A stretch of DNA of 41,705 nucleotides, taken from IMG/VR virus record IMGVR_UViG_3300031276_000006, positions 1 through 41,705 of that record, one strand, 5' to 3'. This document shows, one piece after another, positions 30,492 to 36,797 of the stretch (position 1 is the first letter of the stretch; each line of letters opens with the position of its first letter). The notes beneath the pieces are model-generated. The model was not told the DNA's origin, ran no database searches, and saw only the letters and a program-made list of their open reading frames with translations. Source of the DNA: a virus. The translations under genes and the position numbers were made by a program.

Positions 30492-31223
30492 TTTAGTCTC
30501 CTGTTTCGCCACTTTTTCGATCAAGTCATATCGATTGATATATTTTTGCCATTTAGATAACTCTGGCCTTGAGGTGGGCCAGGCGAAAACCAAAAATTCT
30601 CTTTTCGTTGGGATCTTGGATGCTGGAACTACAAAGACATCATCAAGACCTGCAATAACCAGCATGTATATATCTGCGTCATCACGTTTATTTCCTGCAT
30701 TGACCTTGAAAGACCATGTCGGACTGATGTTTTTCATTGACGGAGAGGATCGGGGGGTTTCGGCACTTTTTACGTCAATCCTTACATTACCAAATGCGAG
30801 AATATCGAAAGGGTGACGCAACGGCATAAGTTCGTTTTCTATTCCGACTTCAGATAGCTTTTCGGAAGCCCACTCTTCCCATAAAAATCCCTTTGAAACT
30901 GCGCTATTTTCATCTTTTCTTACAGCATGGCGGAAACCACCCCTATGTTTTGCAACATAATCAATCGTTGTATTGAGTTGCAAGGCTATTTCATCATTAG
31001 TCAGATGTGCTGTTTCCTTGAGCCAATCTTCATCTTTTAGTGTGTCAAAATATTCATTTGCCTGGAACCCCGTATTTCCAATAATTTGATGTACTCTCTG
31101 GCGAGATACTCCATACCTATCCCCTATTTTCTGTAGTGACCACCTTTTGACCATTCTCAAGTAGCGCATTTCCTTATCTCGGCGACTAGACAGCTCTTCT
31201 AGTTTCTCTTGATATTCGCTCAT
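30300..31223 (-). CDS. HTH + PD-(D/E)XK nuclease-like protein, 307 aa
   Basis: The N-terminus has a sigma-region-4-like helix-turn-helix (WSLQKIGDRYGVSRQRVHQI, 29-48). The middle has GFLWEEWASEKLSEVGIENE followed by HPFDILAFGNVRIDVKSAE, whose Asp...Asp-x-Lys spacing fits a PD-(D/E)XK core. A third, Trp/Tyr/Cys-rich part (about 245-307) starts at an internal ATG with its own ribosome site and may also be made separately. First gene of the leftward early arm. A restriction-like or DNA-processing nuclease is suggested; function unproven. Confidence 0.7.
   Translation of the reverse strand: MSEYQEKLEELSSRRDKEMRYLRMVKRWSLQKIGDRYGVSRQRVHQIIGNTGFQANEYFDTLKDEDWLKETAHLTNDEIALQLNTTIDYVAKHRGGFRHAVRKDENSAVSKGFLWEEWASEKLSEVGIENELMPLRHPFDILAFGNVRIDVKSAETPRSSPSMKNISPTWSFKVNAGNKRDDADIYMLVIAGLDDVFVVPASKIPTKREFLVFAWPTSRPELSKWQKYINRYDLIEKVAKQETKMSASTDEHDTDKIYYCSAGSHYWHWAYTPNNGGEWYPSELGDPYNTEEAETWDAEDQYCGCND
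30498..30510 (-). repeat. GGCGAAACAGGAG leader 13-mer, copy 2
   Basis: Second minus-strand copy, before the internal ATG at 30491. Confidence 0.8.
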
Positions 31224-31263
31224 AGCACAACTCCATCTTCATTGTTCGTTATCAACTGATAGA

Positions 31264-31292
31264 AGTATAGCACTCAGACGCAAATTTGTCAA
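31264..31292 (-). promoter_or_regulatory. Leftward early promoter
   Basis: TTGACA (31292-31287), 17-bp spacer, TATACT (31269-31264). Expected start near 31,258, ahead of the 31,223 ATG. An operator-like AATAC-tttt-GTATT overlaps its -35. Confidence 0.85.
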
Positions 31293-31304
31293 TACTTTTG
31301 TATT
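31291..31304. promoter_or_regulatory. Operator-like palindrome at the early promoter
   Basis: AATAC-TTTT-GTATT, 5-bp arms, with the same ATAC-TTTT-GTAT core as 27460-27479. It overlaps the upstream edge of the leftward -35 and lies in the divergent promoter region. Confidence 0.65.
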
Positions 31305-31323
31305 ACCAGTTTATTACATCATA

Positions 31324-31352
31324 TTGACATATTTATTATTATCTGTTATAGT
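31324..31352 (+). promoter_or_regulatory. Rightward early promoter
   Basis: TTGACA (31324-31329), 17-bp spacer, TATAGT (31347-31352), start expected near 31,359. It faces away from the leftward promoter 32 bp upstream. The small palindrome AGATATCT follows at about 31,355-31,362 and could be a further operator. The remainder of the 156-bp gap is AT-rich without a gene. Confidence 0.85.
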
Positions 31353-31379
31353 TTAGATATCTGATAAACGGAGGCGAAA

Positions 31380-31553
31380 ATGGACGAAGCGAACGAAACC
31401 TTTACTTTCCGCATCGACACACAGACCCGAAAGATGCTTGACGAACTGGCGAGCAAAAATGAACGGAGTAGCGCTGCTATGTTGCGCTGGCTTGTCCAAC
31501 AGGAATGGCTACGCAACAATGAGCAAGAGCAACTCCAGAGGCAGACCATATAA
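31380..31553 (+). CDS. Ribbon-helix-helix regulator, 57 aa
   Basis: MDEANETFTFRIDTQTRKML, then DELASKNERSSAAMLRWLVQ: an N-terminal strand (ETFTFRID) and two helices in the CopG/Arc pattern, the whole protein being one domain. CGGAGG lies 6 bases before the ATG. As first gene of the rightward early operon it is the natural candidate for a repressor of the divergent promoters. Confidence 0.8.
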   Translation: MDEANETFTFRIDTQTRKMLDELASKNERSSAAMLRWLVQQEWLRNNEQEQLQRQTI

Positions 31554-31560
31554 ACGCAGT

Positions 31561-31595
31561 TCGCCCACCGATGGTATGAGCCGACCGGCGGGCGA
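31561..31595 (+). other. GC-rich hairpin before a small gene
   Basis: TCGCCCaCCG (31561-31570) pairs with CGGcGGGCGA (31586-31595), 9 bp with one mismatch. It lies just 5' of the ribosome site of the 26-aa membrane peptide. No U-tract, so probably an RNA-stability or translation element. It resembles the hairpin leaders on the opposite arm. Confidence 0.6.
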
Positions 31596-31608
31596 GAAAG
31601 GGAAGATC

Positions 31609-31689
31609 ATGGACATTTTACTACAAAACATTCCGGTACTCATAGTTTTCGCCATTTGTTTGGTGTTGGCAAAGAAGGTGCGGCGATGA
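31609..31689 (+). CDS. Small membrane peptide, 26 aa
   Basis: MDILLQNIPVLIVFAICLVL followed by AKKVRR: one transmembrane helix and a positively charged end. GGGAAG lies 6 bases before the ATG, and the stop overlaps the next ATG (ATGA). A membrane-active or regulatory mini-protein. Confidence 0.55.
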   Translation: MDILLQNIPVLIVFAICLVLAKKVRR

Positions 31690-31925
31690 CAAGACACTCT
31701 GACTTGACTTTGCAGGAAATGATTACCGACCGCAGCGATTCGATAAATGATCTCGTTTTGGGACAATTTGTTTACTCGCTCAGCAAGCAAGATCCAAGCA
31801 TCCCAGGCGAAACAATGGATATGGTTCATGGGCGCATCATCGGCAACATGATAATCATTTCCGAAATTGATCTTGAAATTGGCCTGCGGGATATGGAGCC
31901 ATCTGAAGCGGAGCCGCAGCCATGA
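31686..31925 (+). CDS. Hypothetical protein, 79 aa
   Basis: Acidic helical protein (HSDLTLQEMITDRSDSINDL; VHGRIIGNMIIISEIDLEIG). Start at the ATGA overlap is preferred to an upstream in-frame ATG at 31656. No recognised motif. Confidence 0.65.
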   Translation: MTRHSDLTLQEMITDRSDSINDLVLGQFVYSLSKQDPSIPGETMDMVHGRIIGNMIIISEIDLEIGLRDMEPSEAEPQP

Positions 31926-32161
31926 CCTGCTACCACCTCGTCCATTACTCGATTGGCCAGGAGTGGCAGCGCTGCGACAAGCCCGCAGTCGTGCGCCTGA
32001 TACTCAATGTTGGCGGTACGCAGATCGGCGTACCCTACTGCGCGGAACACGCCCGCCAGACCAGGCGAGACGCTACCCGACCGGGCGCCTACTTTTCGAT
32101 AGCCCGCGAAGCGGAAGTCGAGGCGGATATTGCGGTGGCGGATCTGATAACGACAGAATAA
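31922..32161 (+). CDS. Hypothetical zinc-binding-like protein, 79 aa
   Basis: Contains QRCDKPAVVRL and VPYCAEHARQTRR, a split Cys/Cys-His arrangement like small zinc-binding phage proteins with a CxxPA...C..H pattern. Coupled to the gene before by ATGA. Function unknown. Confidence 0.65.
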   Translation: MTCYHLVHYSIGQEWQRCDKPAVVRLILNVGGTQIGVPYCAEHARQTRRDATRPGAYFSIAREAEVEADIAVADLITTE

Positions 32162-32173
32162 GTGAGGGTTCAC

Positions 32174-32389
32174 ATGGCGCTAATTGATTACGTCATAGCC
32201 TGCGCCCGGAGGCACAAAGTGTTGTACGTAATTTTGACGGGCATCAACGCGATGATCTGGGCGGGCCTGATGCTGCTCGCCGTGGCGTTCTTGGGCTGGC
32301 CGGCTGCGCTCGTTCCGCTGGTGTTCTTTGCGGTGTGGGCGCTTGGGCTGGCGGGCATGGCTGTGTGTGTGATCGGGGGTCGGCAATGA
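32174..32389 (+). CDS. Two-span membrane protein, 71 aa
   Basis: Two hydrophobic segments (VLYVILTGINAMIWAGLMLL; FLGWPAALVPLVFFAVWALG) with a positive N-terminus (ACARRHK). ATG 32174 follows GAGG at suitable distance. Stop overlaps the XRE regulator's ATG. Confidence 0.65.
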   Translation: MALIDYVIACARRHKVLYVILTGINAMIWAGLMLLAVAFLGWPAALVPLVFFAVWALGLAGMAVCVIGGRQ

Positions 32390-32616
32390 AATACACACTA
32401 TACGATTGGCTCTGGCTCACAGGGCAAACGATCAAAAGAGAGCGTAAAGGCTACGGGCTGACGCTGAAAGAATTATCGCAGCGCACGGGGATATCTATCG
32501 CCTATCTATCGGATATCGAGCGCGGAAGGACCGACCCGTCACTAAAAACGATACGCAAGCTATATCGCTTTTTCAGCCCGGAACACATAACCGTAATTGA
32601 AAACCCACCAAAGTGA
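32386..32616 (+). CDS. XRE-family (Cro/C1-type) HTH regulator, 76 aa
   Basis: GLTLKELSQRTGISIAYLSD followed by IERGRTDPSLKTIRKLYRFF is the five-helix XRE DNA-binding domain, nearly the whole protein. It begins at an ATGA overlap. Likely regulates early promoters together with the RHH protein; its operators are not identified. Confidence 0.85.
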   Translation: MKYTLYDWLWLTGQTIKRERKGYGLTLKELSQRTGISIAYLSDIERGRTDPSLKTIRKLYRFFSPEHITVIENPPK

Positions 32617-32624
32617 GGTACATC

Positions 32625-32762
32625 ATGATCGATAAACTGCGACGTTTCAACGATTGGGCGATGCAAGATGAGTTTCATTTCCTGCCTGTCGCCTGGGTGC
32701 TGATTTTCCTGCTACAGATATTGCCCATCTATATCGCTGTAAATCTACTGGTGCTGCGATGA
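32625..32762 (+). CDS. Small membrane protein, 45 aa
   Basis: MIDKLRRFNDWAMQDEFHFL, then one transmembrane segment (VAWVLIFLLQILPIYIAVNL). GAGG precedes the ATG, and the end overlaps the next ATG by 4 bases (ATGA). Unknown function. Confidence 0.58.
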   Translation: MIDKLRRFNDWAMQDEFHFLPVAWVLIFLLQILPIYIAVNLLVLR

Positions 32763-32893
32763 CTGACTTGGAAATCCTGATATTTGTCGTCCTGATTATT
32801 GGCATCCTAACCGGTGTTGTATATGCCAACTATCTGAACTACGAGGCCAAGCGTGACATAAAGCGCGAGAAGCGGAGGCGCAACCATGATTGA
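32759..32893 (+). CDS. Small membrane protein, 44 aa
   Basis: MTDLEILIFVVLIIGILTGV is a single N-terminal membrane anchor. A strongly basic cytoplasmic tail (KRDIKREKRRRN) follows. Overlaps both neighbours, so part of the coupled string. Could tether to membrane or nucleic acid; unknown. Confidence 0.58.
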   Translation: MTDLEILIFVVLIIGILTGVVYANYLNYEAKRDIKREKRRRNHD

Positions 32894-33077
32894 ATGCGAT
32901 AGTTGTAATAAGAAATTTTATTTCGATCTTAGAGATGGACGTAGCATGATGACATCTTACGATGGCACATTGTTTGTCGAAATAATAGTCCATTGCCCAT
33001 ATTGCGGAAACAAAATCGAACTCTCTTCTTACTTTGGCTTCACGCCATTAGAAGAATATTTAGGAGCGCAACCATGA
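32886..33077 (+). CDS. Zinc-ribbon protein, 63 aa
   Basis: MIECDSCNKKFYFDLRDGRS and later IIVHCPYCGNKIELS give two CxxC knuckles about 30 residues apart, a classic zinc ribbon, with no other domain. Starts 8 bases before the previous stop, with GGAGGCGCAACC upstream. Confidence 0.72.
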   Translation: MIECDSCNKKFYFDLRDGRSMMTSYDGTLFVEIIVHCPYCGNKIELSSYFGFTPLEEYLGAQP

Positions 33078-33157
33078 CTGACATACTACGTTGCCTGATC
33101 CCCGCGGCGCTGATCCTGATCGTGATCGCGCCGGCGTTCCGGGTGTGGAAGAAATGA
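33074..33157 (+). CDS. Small membrane peptide, 27 aa
   Basis: MTDILRCLIPAALILIVIAP followed by AFRVWKK: one membrane helix with a basic end, much like the 26-aa peptide at 31609. ATGA overlaps at both ends and AGGAG before the ATG. Confidence 0.55.
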   Translation: MTDILRCLIPAALILIVIAPAFRVWKK

Positions 33158-33402
33158 GCGAAACAAAACCTTTTATCTATTATGGGCCTGGAGGTTCAGC
33201 ATCTTGTGATTCTCTTCAGGAAGCCGAATCATACCTACGAATGAACAACTTTAGGGGGGCGATATATATACGCAATGATATTGCCCAAAATCGAGCACAA
33301 GTCTGGAAGAAAGTTGCAAAGCGCTGGAAGTGGACCTGGCAGCTTGAAGTGATTAGCAATGGGTTACACATCAGAGGTCGCGAGGAGCCTACCCATGACT
33401 GA
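33154..33402 (+). CDS. Hypothetical protein, 82 aa
   Basis: MSETKPFIYYGPGGSASCDS, then RMNNFRGAIYIRNDIAQNR and a basic Trp-rich stretch (WKKVAKRWKWTWQLEV). A compact alpha/beta protein of unknown family; the basic patch could contact nucleic acid. Start at ATGA. Confidence 0.65.
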   Translation: MSETKPFIYYGPGGSASCDSLQEAESYLRMNNFRGAIYIRNDIAQNRAQVWKKVAKRWKWTWQLEVISNGLHIRGREEPTHD

Positions 33403-33541
33403 CACCCACCAGATGATCCTCGAGCCTGGCGACGAAACCGCGACCCACACCGGCGGCAAGGGCGGCTTGGTGATGGGCAAGATGAGGGTGGCCAGCGGCG
33501 AGGACTGGGGCTGGCTCGGGGAGTGGGAGGCGAGGCTGTGA
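33395..33541 (+). CDS. Hypothetical protein, 48 aa
   Basis: MTDTHQMILEPGDETATHTG, then glycine-rich and Trp-containing. GAGGAG lies 8 bases before the ATG at 33395, which overlaps the previous gene by 8 bases. Function unknown. Confidence 0.52.
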   Translation: MTDTHQMILEPGDETATHTGGKGGLVMGKMRVASGEDWGWLGEWEARL

Positions 33542-33557
33542 GCGAGGAGACTAAAGT

Positions 33558-33860
33558 ATGAGCAAAATTTATCACGTTTATCCATTAAATGACAAAAAGG
33601 GACATTTACTGGAGGGCAATGGGTGCCCATGTAAACCCAAGACAATCATCGAGGGCGCTTCCCTAATTGTTGTCCATAACGCCTGGGATTTTCGCAATGT
33701 TAGTGAGTGGCTGAATAAAGACGTTCCCAAGTGGGACGAGAAAACCAGATTAGAAATATACGAGGATGCATTAAATCAAATACTCGCTTACACATCCCCC
33801 GATGATACCTGTTTCAAAATCGCTCTCGCCGCTCTGCTTGGCAACAAGTGGAGAGGATAG
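33558..33860 (+). CDS. Hypothetical protein, 100 aa
   Basis: MSKIYHVYPLNDKKGHLLEG, then NGCPCKPKTIIEGASLIVVH and a helical second half. Resembles short phage proteins with a CPCxP element and a VHNAWD motif, but no function is attached to these. GAGGAG lies 10 bases before the ATG. Confidence 0.68.
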   Translation: MSKIYHVYPLNDKKGHLLEGNGCPCKPKTIIEGASLIVVHNAWDFRNVSEWLNKDVPKWDEKTRLEIYEDALNQILAYTSPDDTCFKIALAALLGNKWRG

Positions 33861-33894
33861 CCGCGGCCATGATTGACGACGGGAAAGAGGCGAG

Positions 33895-34137
33895 ATGAGC
33901 GCGAGCATCCAGGTTTACTTATTCGACCGTATTCCTGGCGTGTGGCCCAAGTGGACCATAGCGGTCTGGTCAACCGGCCTGGGTGATGCCCGCCAGTATG
34001 TCAAGGCGATCTACCACGGCGGGCACCTTGTCGGCAAAGCCGAGCCAGGCATCGAGATTAAGGCGGACTGCGGAACAACAACAGACGCAGAGCAAGAAGC
34101 GATCCACGAAGAACACGAAAGGTGGCTGAACCAATGA
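33895..34137 (+). CDS. Hypothetical protein, 80 aa
   Basis: MSASIQVYLFDRIPGVWPKW is beta-rich; the C-terminus is acidic and helical (DAEQEAIHEEHERWLNQ). GAGGCGAG precedes the ATG. Coupled by ATGA to the next gene. Confidence 0.66.
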   Translation: MSASIQVYLFDRIPGVWPKWTIAVWSTGLGDARQYVKAIYHGGHLVGKAEPGIEIKADCGTTTDAEQEAIHEEHERWLNQ

Positions 34138-34379
34138 GCGGAAGAATAGTGATCCTGAAATACTCAGAGAAATTCGACGGATGGTGGGCATCCTGGGGCG
34201 GCGAAACATTTTACGACCGTGACCGCTACATGCTGATTTGGGATACGCCCGAGTTAGCCTGCGGTTGGCTGACAATCTACCACCCGGAGCTAGTCGTAAC
34301 GGTCGAAGGAACAGCACTAGTAAAGCCACGCGGACCAGTGCCAATCCAGGGAGAGCTATTCGGGGTCAGCGATGATTAG
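34134..34379 (+). CDS. Hypothetical protein, 81 aa
   Basis: Beta-rich small protein (RIVILKYSEKFDGWWASWGG; GWLTIYHPELVVTVEGTALV). Start at the ATGA overlap is preferred over an ATG four codons upstream. No known family. Confidence 0.66.
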   Translation: MSGRIVILKYSEKFDGWWASWGGETFYDRDRYMLIWDTPELACGWLTIYHPELVVTVEGTALVKPRGPVPIQGELFGVSDD

Positions 34380-34384
34380 CGGAG

Positions 34385-34399
34385 TTGACAAGGCGGGCG
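34385..34399. repeat. 15-bp repeat TTGACAAGGCGGGCG, copy 1
   Basis: Repeated exactly at 34610-34624, where it forms the -35 region of a promoter. Here no -10 follows at the right distance. Confidence 0.8.
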
Positions 34400-34417
34400 T
34401 ATTCTGTGGGAGGTGAT

Positions 34418-34609
34418 ATGAGCGACTTACTATTTTTTATTATGCTGGGTTATGCAGCATTTGGTCTGGCTGGATACTTCTCGGTAATCCTTGAACACGA
34501 ATTGCGAAGCCTAAAAGATTACGTCATCCTCATGATTGTGTTTATCGTTGTTGGACCTTTCATCATGATAATTGGAACGATAAACGCATTCCGCAAGGGA
34601 AAACTATGA
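34418..34609 (+). CDS. Two-span membrane protein, 63 aa
   Basis: Two transmembrane segments (LLFFIMLGYAAFGLAGYFSV; YVILMIVFIVVGPFIMIIGT) and a basic end (FRKGKL). GGGAGG lies 5 bases before the ATG at 34418. Last gene before a structured RNA leader. Confidence 0.66.
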   Translation: MSDLLFFIMLGYAAFGLAGYFSVILEHELRSLKDYVILMIVFIVVGPFIMIIGTINAFRKGKL

Positions 34610-34637
34610 TTGACAAGGCGGGCGATTGTGGTAGAAT
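34610..34637 (+). promoter_or_regulatory. Promoter before structured RNA 1
   Basis: TTGACA (34610-34615), 16-bp spacer, TAGAAT (34632-34637), start expected near 34,644, seven bases before the first paired segment of the RNA element. Part of the -35 side is the repeated 15-mer. A small frame overlapping here is discussed under rejected items. Confidence 0.6.
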
Positions 34638-34650
34638 TGTAGGTAGTAAT

Positions 34651-34782
34651 ACCCGGCCAAGTGTAAGAAGGAGCGTTTTTTTAAGCGCACCGCAACCGAA
34701 TATTCTGGGGCGATCTGCCCTTATCAGTCACTATCCTTCTACCCTTGGCCGGGTCCAGAATAGCTATGGCTGGTAAGGGCAG
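34651..34782 (+). ncRNA. Structured RNA 1 with crossing helices A C B A' C' B'
   Basis: Segments: A 34651-34672 pairs with A' 34734-34754 (20 pairs, one mismatch, one bulge). C 34701-34708 (TATTCTGG) pairs exactly with C' 34755-34762. B 34715-34727 pairs with B' 34770-34782 (13 pairs, one G-U). A local hairpin lies at 34673-34688. All three long helices cross each other, so they cannot form one flat fold; pseudoknots or alternative states are implied. B' ends 8 bases before the ribosome site of the nuclease gene at 34803. Same arrangement as 40705-40802. Confidence 0.6.
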
Positions 34783-34802
34783 TTTGCTTTAAGGAGTTAG
34801 CA

Positions 34803-35429
34803 ATGGCAGACGTAAACATAGATTGGGGTCGGGTGAATATCCTTGAAGCTGATATTGAAGAATATCTCTACCAAAATCCAACATCAATTAGGCTATATCA
34901 GGGGATGTTTATCAAAGAATGGGTTGCGAGGCAATTCCATGTTCCAAGTGGTGTAATCGACTTGTTGGGGGTAGCTAATAACGGGTGCTATGTTGTTGTC
35001 GAAGTGAAGAATACAGAGATAACGTCATCGGCCCTCACCCAGGTGTCGAGATACGCTCAAGATATTGAGCGCATATTCTCAAAAATCGACAAGCTCCACA
35101 ACCATTATAACTTTGCTGGAAAGATCGTAATTGGGCGCGAGCCAGTTACAAATCAAATAATCTTTGAAGCGGAAGCACTCGGAATTACTCTGTTGACATT
35201 TGATGTCAGTCTATCTCTCAACATATCCAGTAGTTGGGGTTGGAGTAAGAAATATTTAAATGAGCTGGATGACACATATGAAAACCTCAAAGATGACCGT
35301 GCGTTTTTCTATGTCATGAAGGCGGTCATGGAAGATGCTGAAACAGACGAAGAAGATACCATCCAGGCCGCTGAAGAAATCATAAAGCGAACAAAGCCAA
35401 ATGATGGGAGCGATCCTGACGAAGAATAA
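34803..35429 (+). CDS. NucS/RecB-like PD-(D/E)XK nuclease, 208 aa
   Basis: GVIDLLGVANNGCYVVVEVK has Asp53, Glu67 and Lys69 in PD-(D/E)XK spacing, and ALTQVSRYAQ (77-86) is the QxxxY helix that follows in NucS/DUF91-type nucleases. The N-terminal EEYLYQNPTSIRLYQG matches their entry helix. The last 40 residues are acidic. AAGGAG lies 8 bases before the ATG and next to the RNA element. It could act on mismatched or branched DNA; the lack of the NucS N-terminal dimer domain makes exact activity uncertain. Confidence 0.78.
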   Translation: MADVNIDWGRVNILEADIEEYLYQNPTSIRLYQGMFIKEWVARQFHVPSGVIDLLGVANNGCYVVVEVKNTEITSSALTQVSRYAQDIERIFSKIDKLHNHYNFAGKIVIGREPVTNQIIFEAEALGITLLTFDVSLSLNISSSWGWSKKYLNELDDTYENLKDDRAFFYVMKAVMEDAETDEEDTIQAAEEIIKRTKPNDGSDPDEE

Positions 35430-35431
35430 AC

Positions 35432-36238
35432 ATGCCACCAAATACTTGGATCAAGCTGCGCAGCGGAATACTCGAACCAAAGCACAGAGAGCGGCTAGGT
35501 ATACGCATCTGGCTCTATCTCTATATGCTTGATCGTGTGGATTGGGAAACTGGAACGATTGAGGATTGGCGAGATAAAGACGCCTCAGAAGAATTGCAAA
35601 TGCCAACAAAGACAATCACACGCCAAAGGCAAGAAATAGCGGACGCAGGATATATAACCTGTCGCCAATCCTTACATCGTCAAGTCATCAGTATCACGAA
35701 TTGGCAAGATCCACGCAGCCGCCTATTAGATGAAGGAAGTCATGATACTCAGAAGTGCGTACCATCAGATCATGGTACGCATAAACGGGTATCTTATGGT
35801 ACCCATAAGCGCGTACCATATGGCCCCAGAAAAGTGAGTACCATCTATCTTAATCCACATATTAATAAACACATTAAAGGATTAAAGGGGGGCGATAAAC
35901 CGCCATCCACGCCGCGCGCCAAATCAACTCGTGATGGGCGTTTAAGCCACCCGGCACTAACGACTTACAGAGAAGTTGCGAGCTTGCATATTCCGAAAGT
36001 TTGGCGGGATAAGGCAATTCAAGTTGTGGGTGAGGATCCAGAAAATATTATGCGTTGGCGTAATCACGTTACAGACTGGATCGGGCACGGCTGGAATAAG
36101 GCGAACGTAAAGGGTATGTTGGAATCGTTCGCGACTGGTGGAATAAAAAGCAATGGGCGCGGCAAAAACAAATCCGAACCCGCCGGCTTCGCTGGCATCC
36201 GCGAATACCTGGAGGAGCAGAATGACGACCAAATCTGA
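35432..36238 (+). CDS. Replication initiator, winged-helix N-terminus (lambda O-like layout)
   Basis: 268 aa. The first 100 residues (WIKLRSGILEPKHRERLGIR; LQMPTKTITRQRQEIADAGY) are a winged-helix domain as in phage replication organisers, with LYLYMLDRVDW marking its core. Residues 110-150 are low complexity (THKRVSYGTHKRVPYG), because this DNA is a set of iterons. The C-terminal half (YREVASLHIPKVW, WRNHVTDWIGHGWNKANVKG) probably contacts the helicase loader encoded next. The arrangement, origin within the initiator gene and loader gene after it, parallels lambda O and P. Confidence 0.75.
   Translation: MPPNTWIKLRSGILEPKHRERLGIRIWLYLYMLDRVDWETGTIEDWRDKDASEELQMPTKTITRQRQEIADAGYITCRQSLHRQVISITNWQDPRSRLLDEGSHDTQKCVPSDHGTHKRVSYGTHKRVPYGPRKVSTIYLNPHINKHIKGLKGGDKPPSTPRAKSTRDGRLSHPALTTYREVASLHIPKVWRDKAIQVVGEDPENIMRWRNHVTDWIGHGWNKANVKGMLESFATGGIKSNGRGKNKSEPAGFAGIREYLEEQNDDQI
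35757..35890 (+). other. Candidate replication origin: GTACCAT iterons plus AT-rich tract
   Basis: GTACCAT occurs at 35759-35765, 35813-35819 and 35838-35844, and its complement ATGGTAC at 35772-35778 and 35796-35802: five copies in 86 bp, all inside the initiator gene. Two of them form the long palindrome GCGTACCAT...ATGGTACGC. An AT-rich stretch (about 35845-35885) follows and would suit strand opening. Confidence 0.72.
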
Positions 36239-36797
36239 GATATCCGAAATCCTGGCGATGCTGGCCGCAGCCTATCCCAGGTTCACGCTCACCAAAGAGA
36301 CGGTGACAGTCTACGTCCGTTTGCTCGCAGACATTCCCGTCGAGGAGCTCAGGGCTGCGGCACTCAAATGCGCGACTGGCAACGACTTCTTCCCGTCCGT
36401 TCACGAGCTGCGTCAGGCCATTGCCGAACTGAAACGCGAGGCGCAAAAGATACCCAGCGCATACGAGGCGTGGAGTTTCGTCAAGGATAAACCGCACTAC
36501 GAAATCATGAAGCGGGTTGAGGAAAAGGACGGCAAATTTTACATGGTCGAGTTTCCCGTAACCTGGGAGCACCCCTTCGTGGAGCACGTCGCCCGCTTGC
36601 TTGGCTGGCCAGACTCATTCCCTGGTGACAACCCCGTTGCAGACCGGGCGCACTTCTTCAAAGCATACGATCATGAGTTGGGCCGCGAAATTGACAGCAG
36701 CGTGCAGCTCCCCGAACTGGCGCAATTCGTGGACAGGTCGCGGGACGCGCTGCCACAGAAGATCCAGAACGTATTACCGGAGGCGAATAATGGATAA
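36222..36797 (+). CDS. Helicase loader-like protein (G39P-like)
   Basis: 191 aa. EILAMLAAAYPRFTLTKETV followed by VYVRLLADIPVEELRAAALK and a short FFPSVHELRQAI is the N-terminal helical domain of SPP1 G39P-type loaders. It lies directly after the initiator gene and overlaps it by 17 bases. The C-terminal part is variable and should bind the replicative helicase, for which the phage must depend on the host because none is encoded here. GGAGGAG precedes the ATG. Confidence 0.8.
   Translation: MTTKSEISEILAMLAAAYPRFTLTKETVTVYVRLLADIPVEELRAAALKCATGNDFFPSVHELRQAIAELKREAQKIPSAYEAWSFVKDKPHYEIMKRVEEKDGKFYMVEFPVTWEHPFVEHVARLLGWPDSFPGDNPVADRAHFFKAYDHELGREIDSSVQLPELAQFVDRSRDALPQKIQNVLPEANNG

Noticed and set aside
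34606-34776. A 56-codon frame (MIDKAGDCGRIVGSN...) with ATGA coupling across structured RNA 1
   Set aside because: It covers the whole RNA element and is low in protein-like features (few hydrophobic positions, many Ser/Arg/Pro). The long complementary segments explain the sequence better. It remains possible as a leader peptide affecting the RNA fold.
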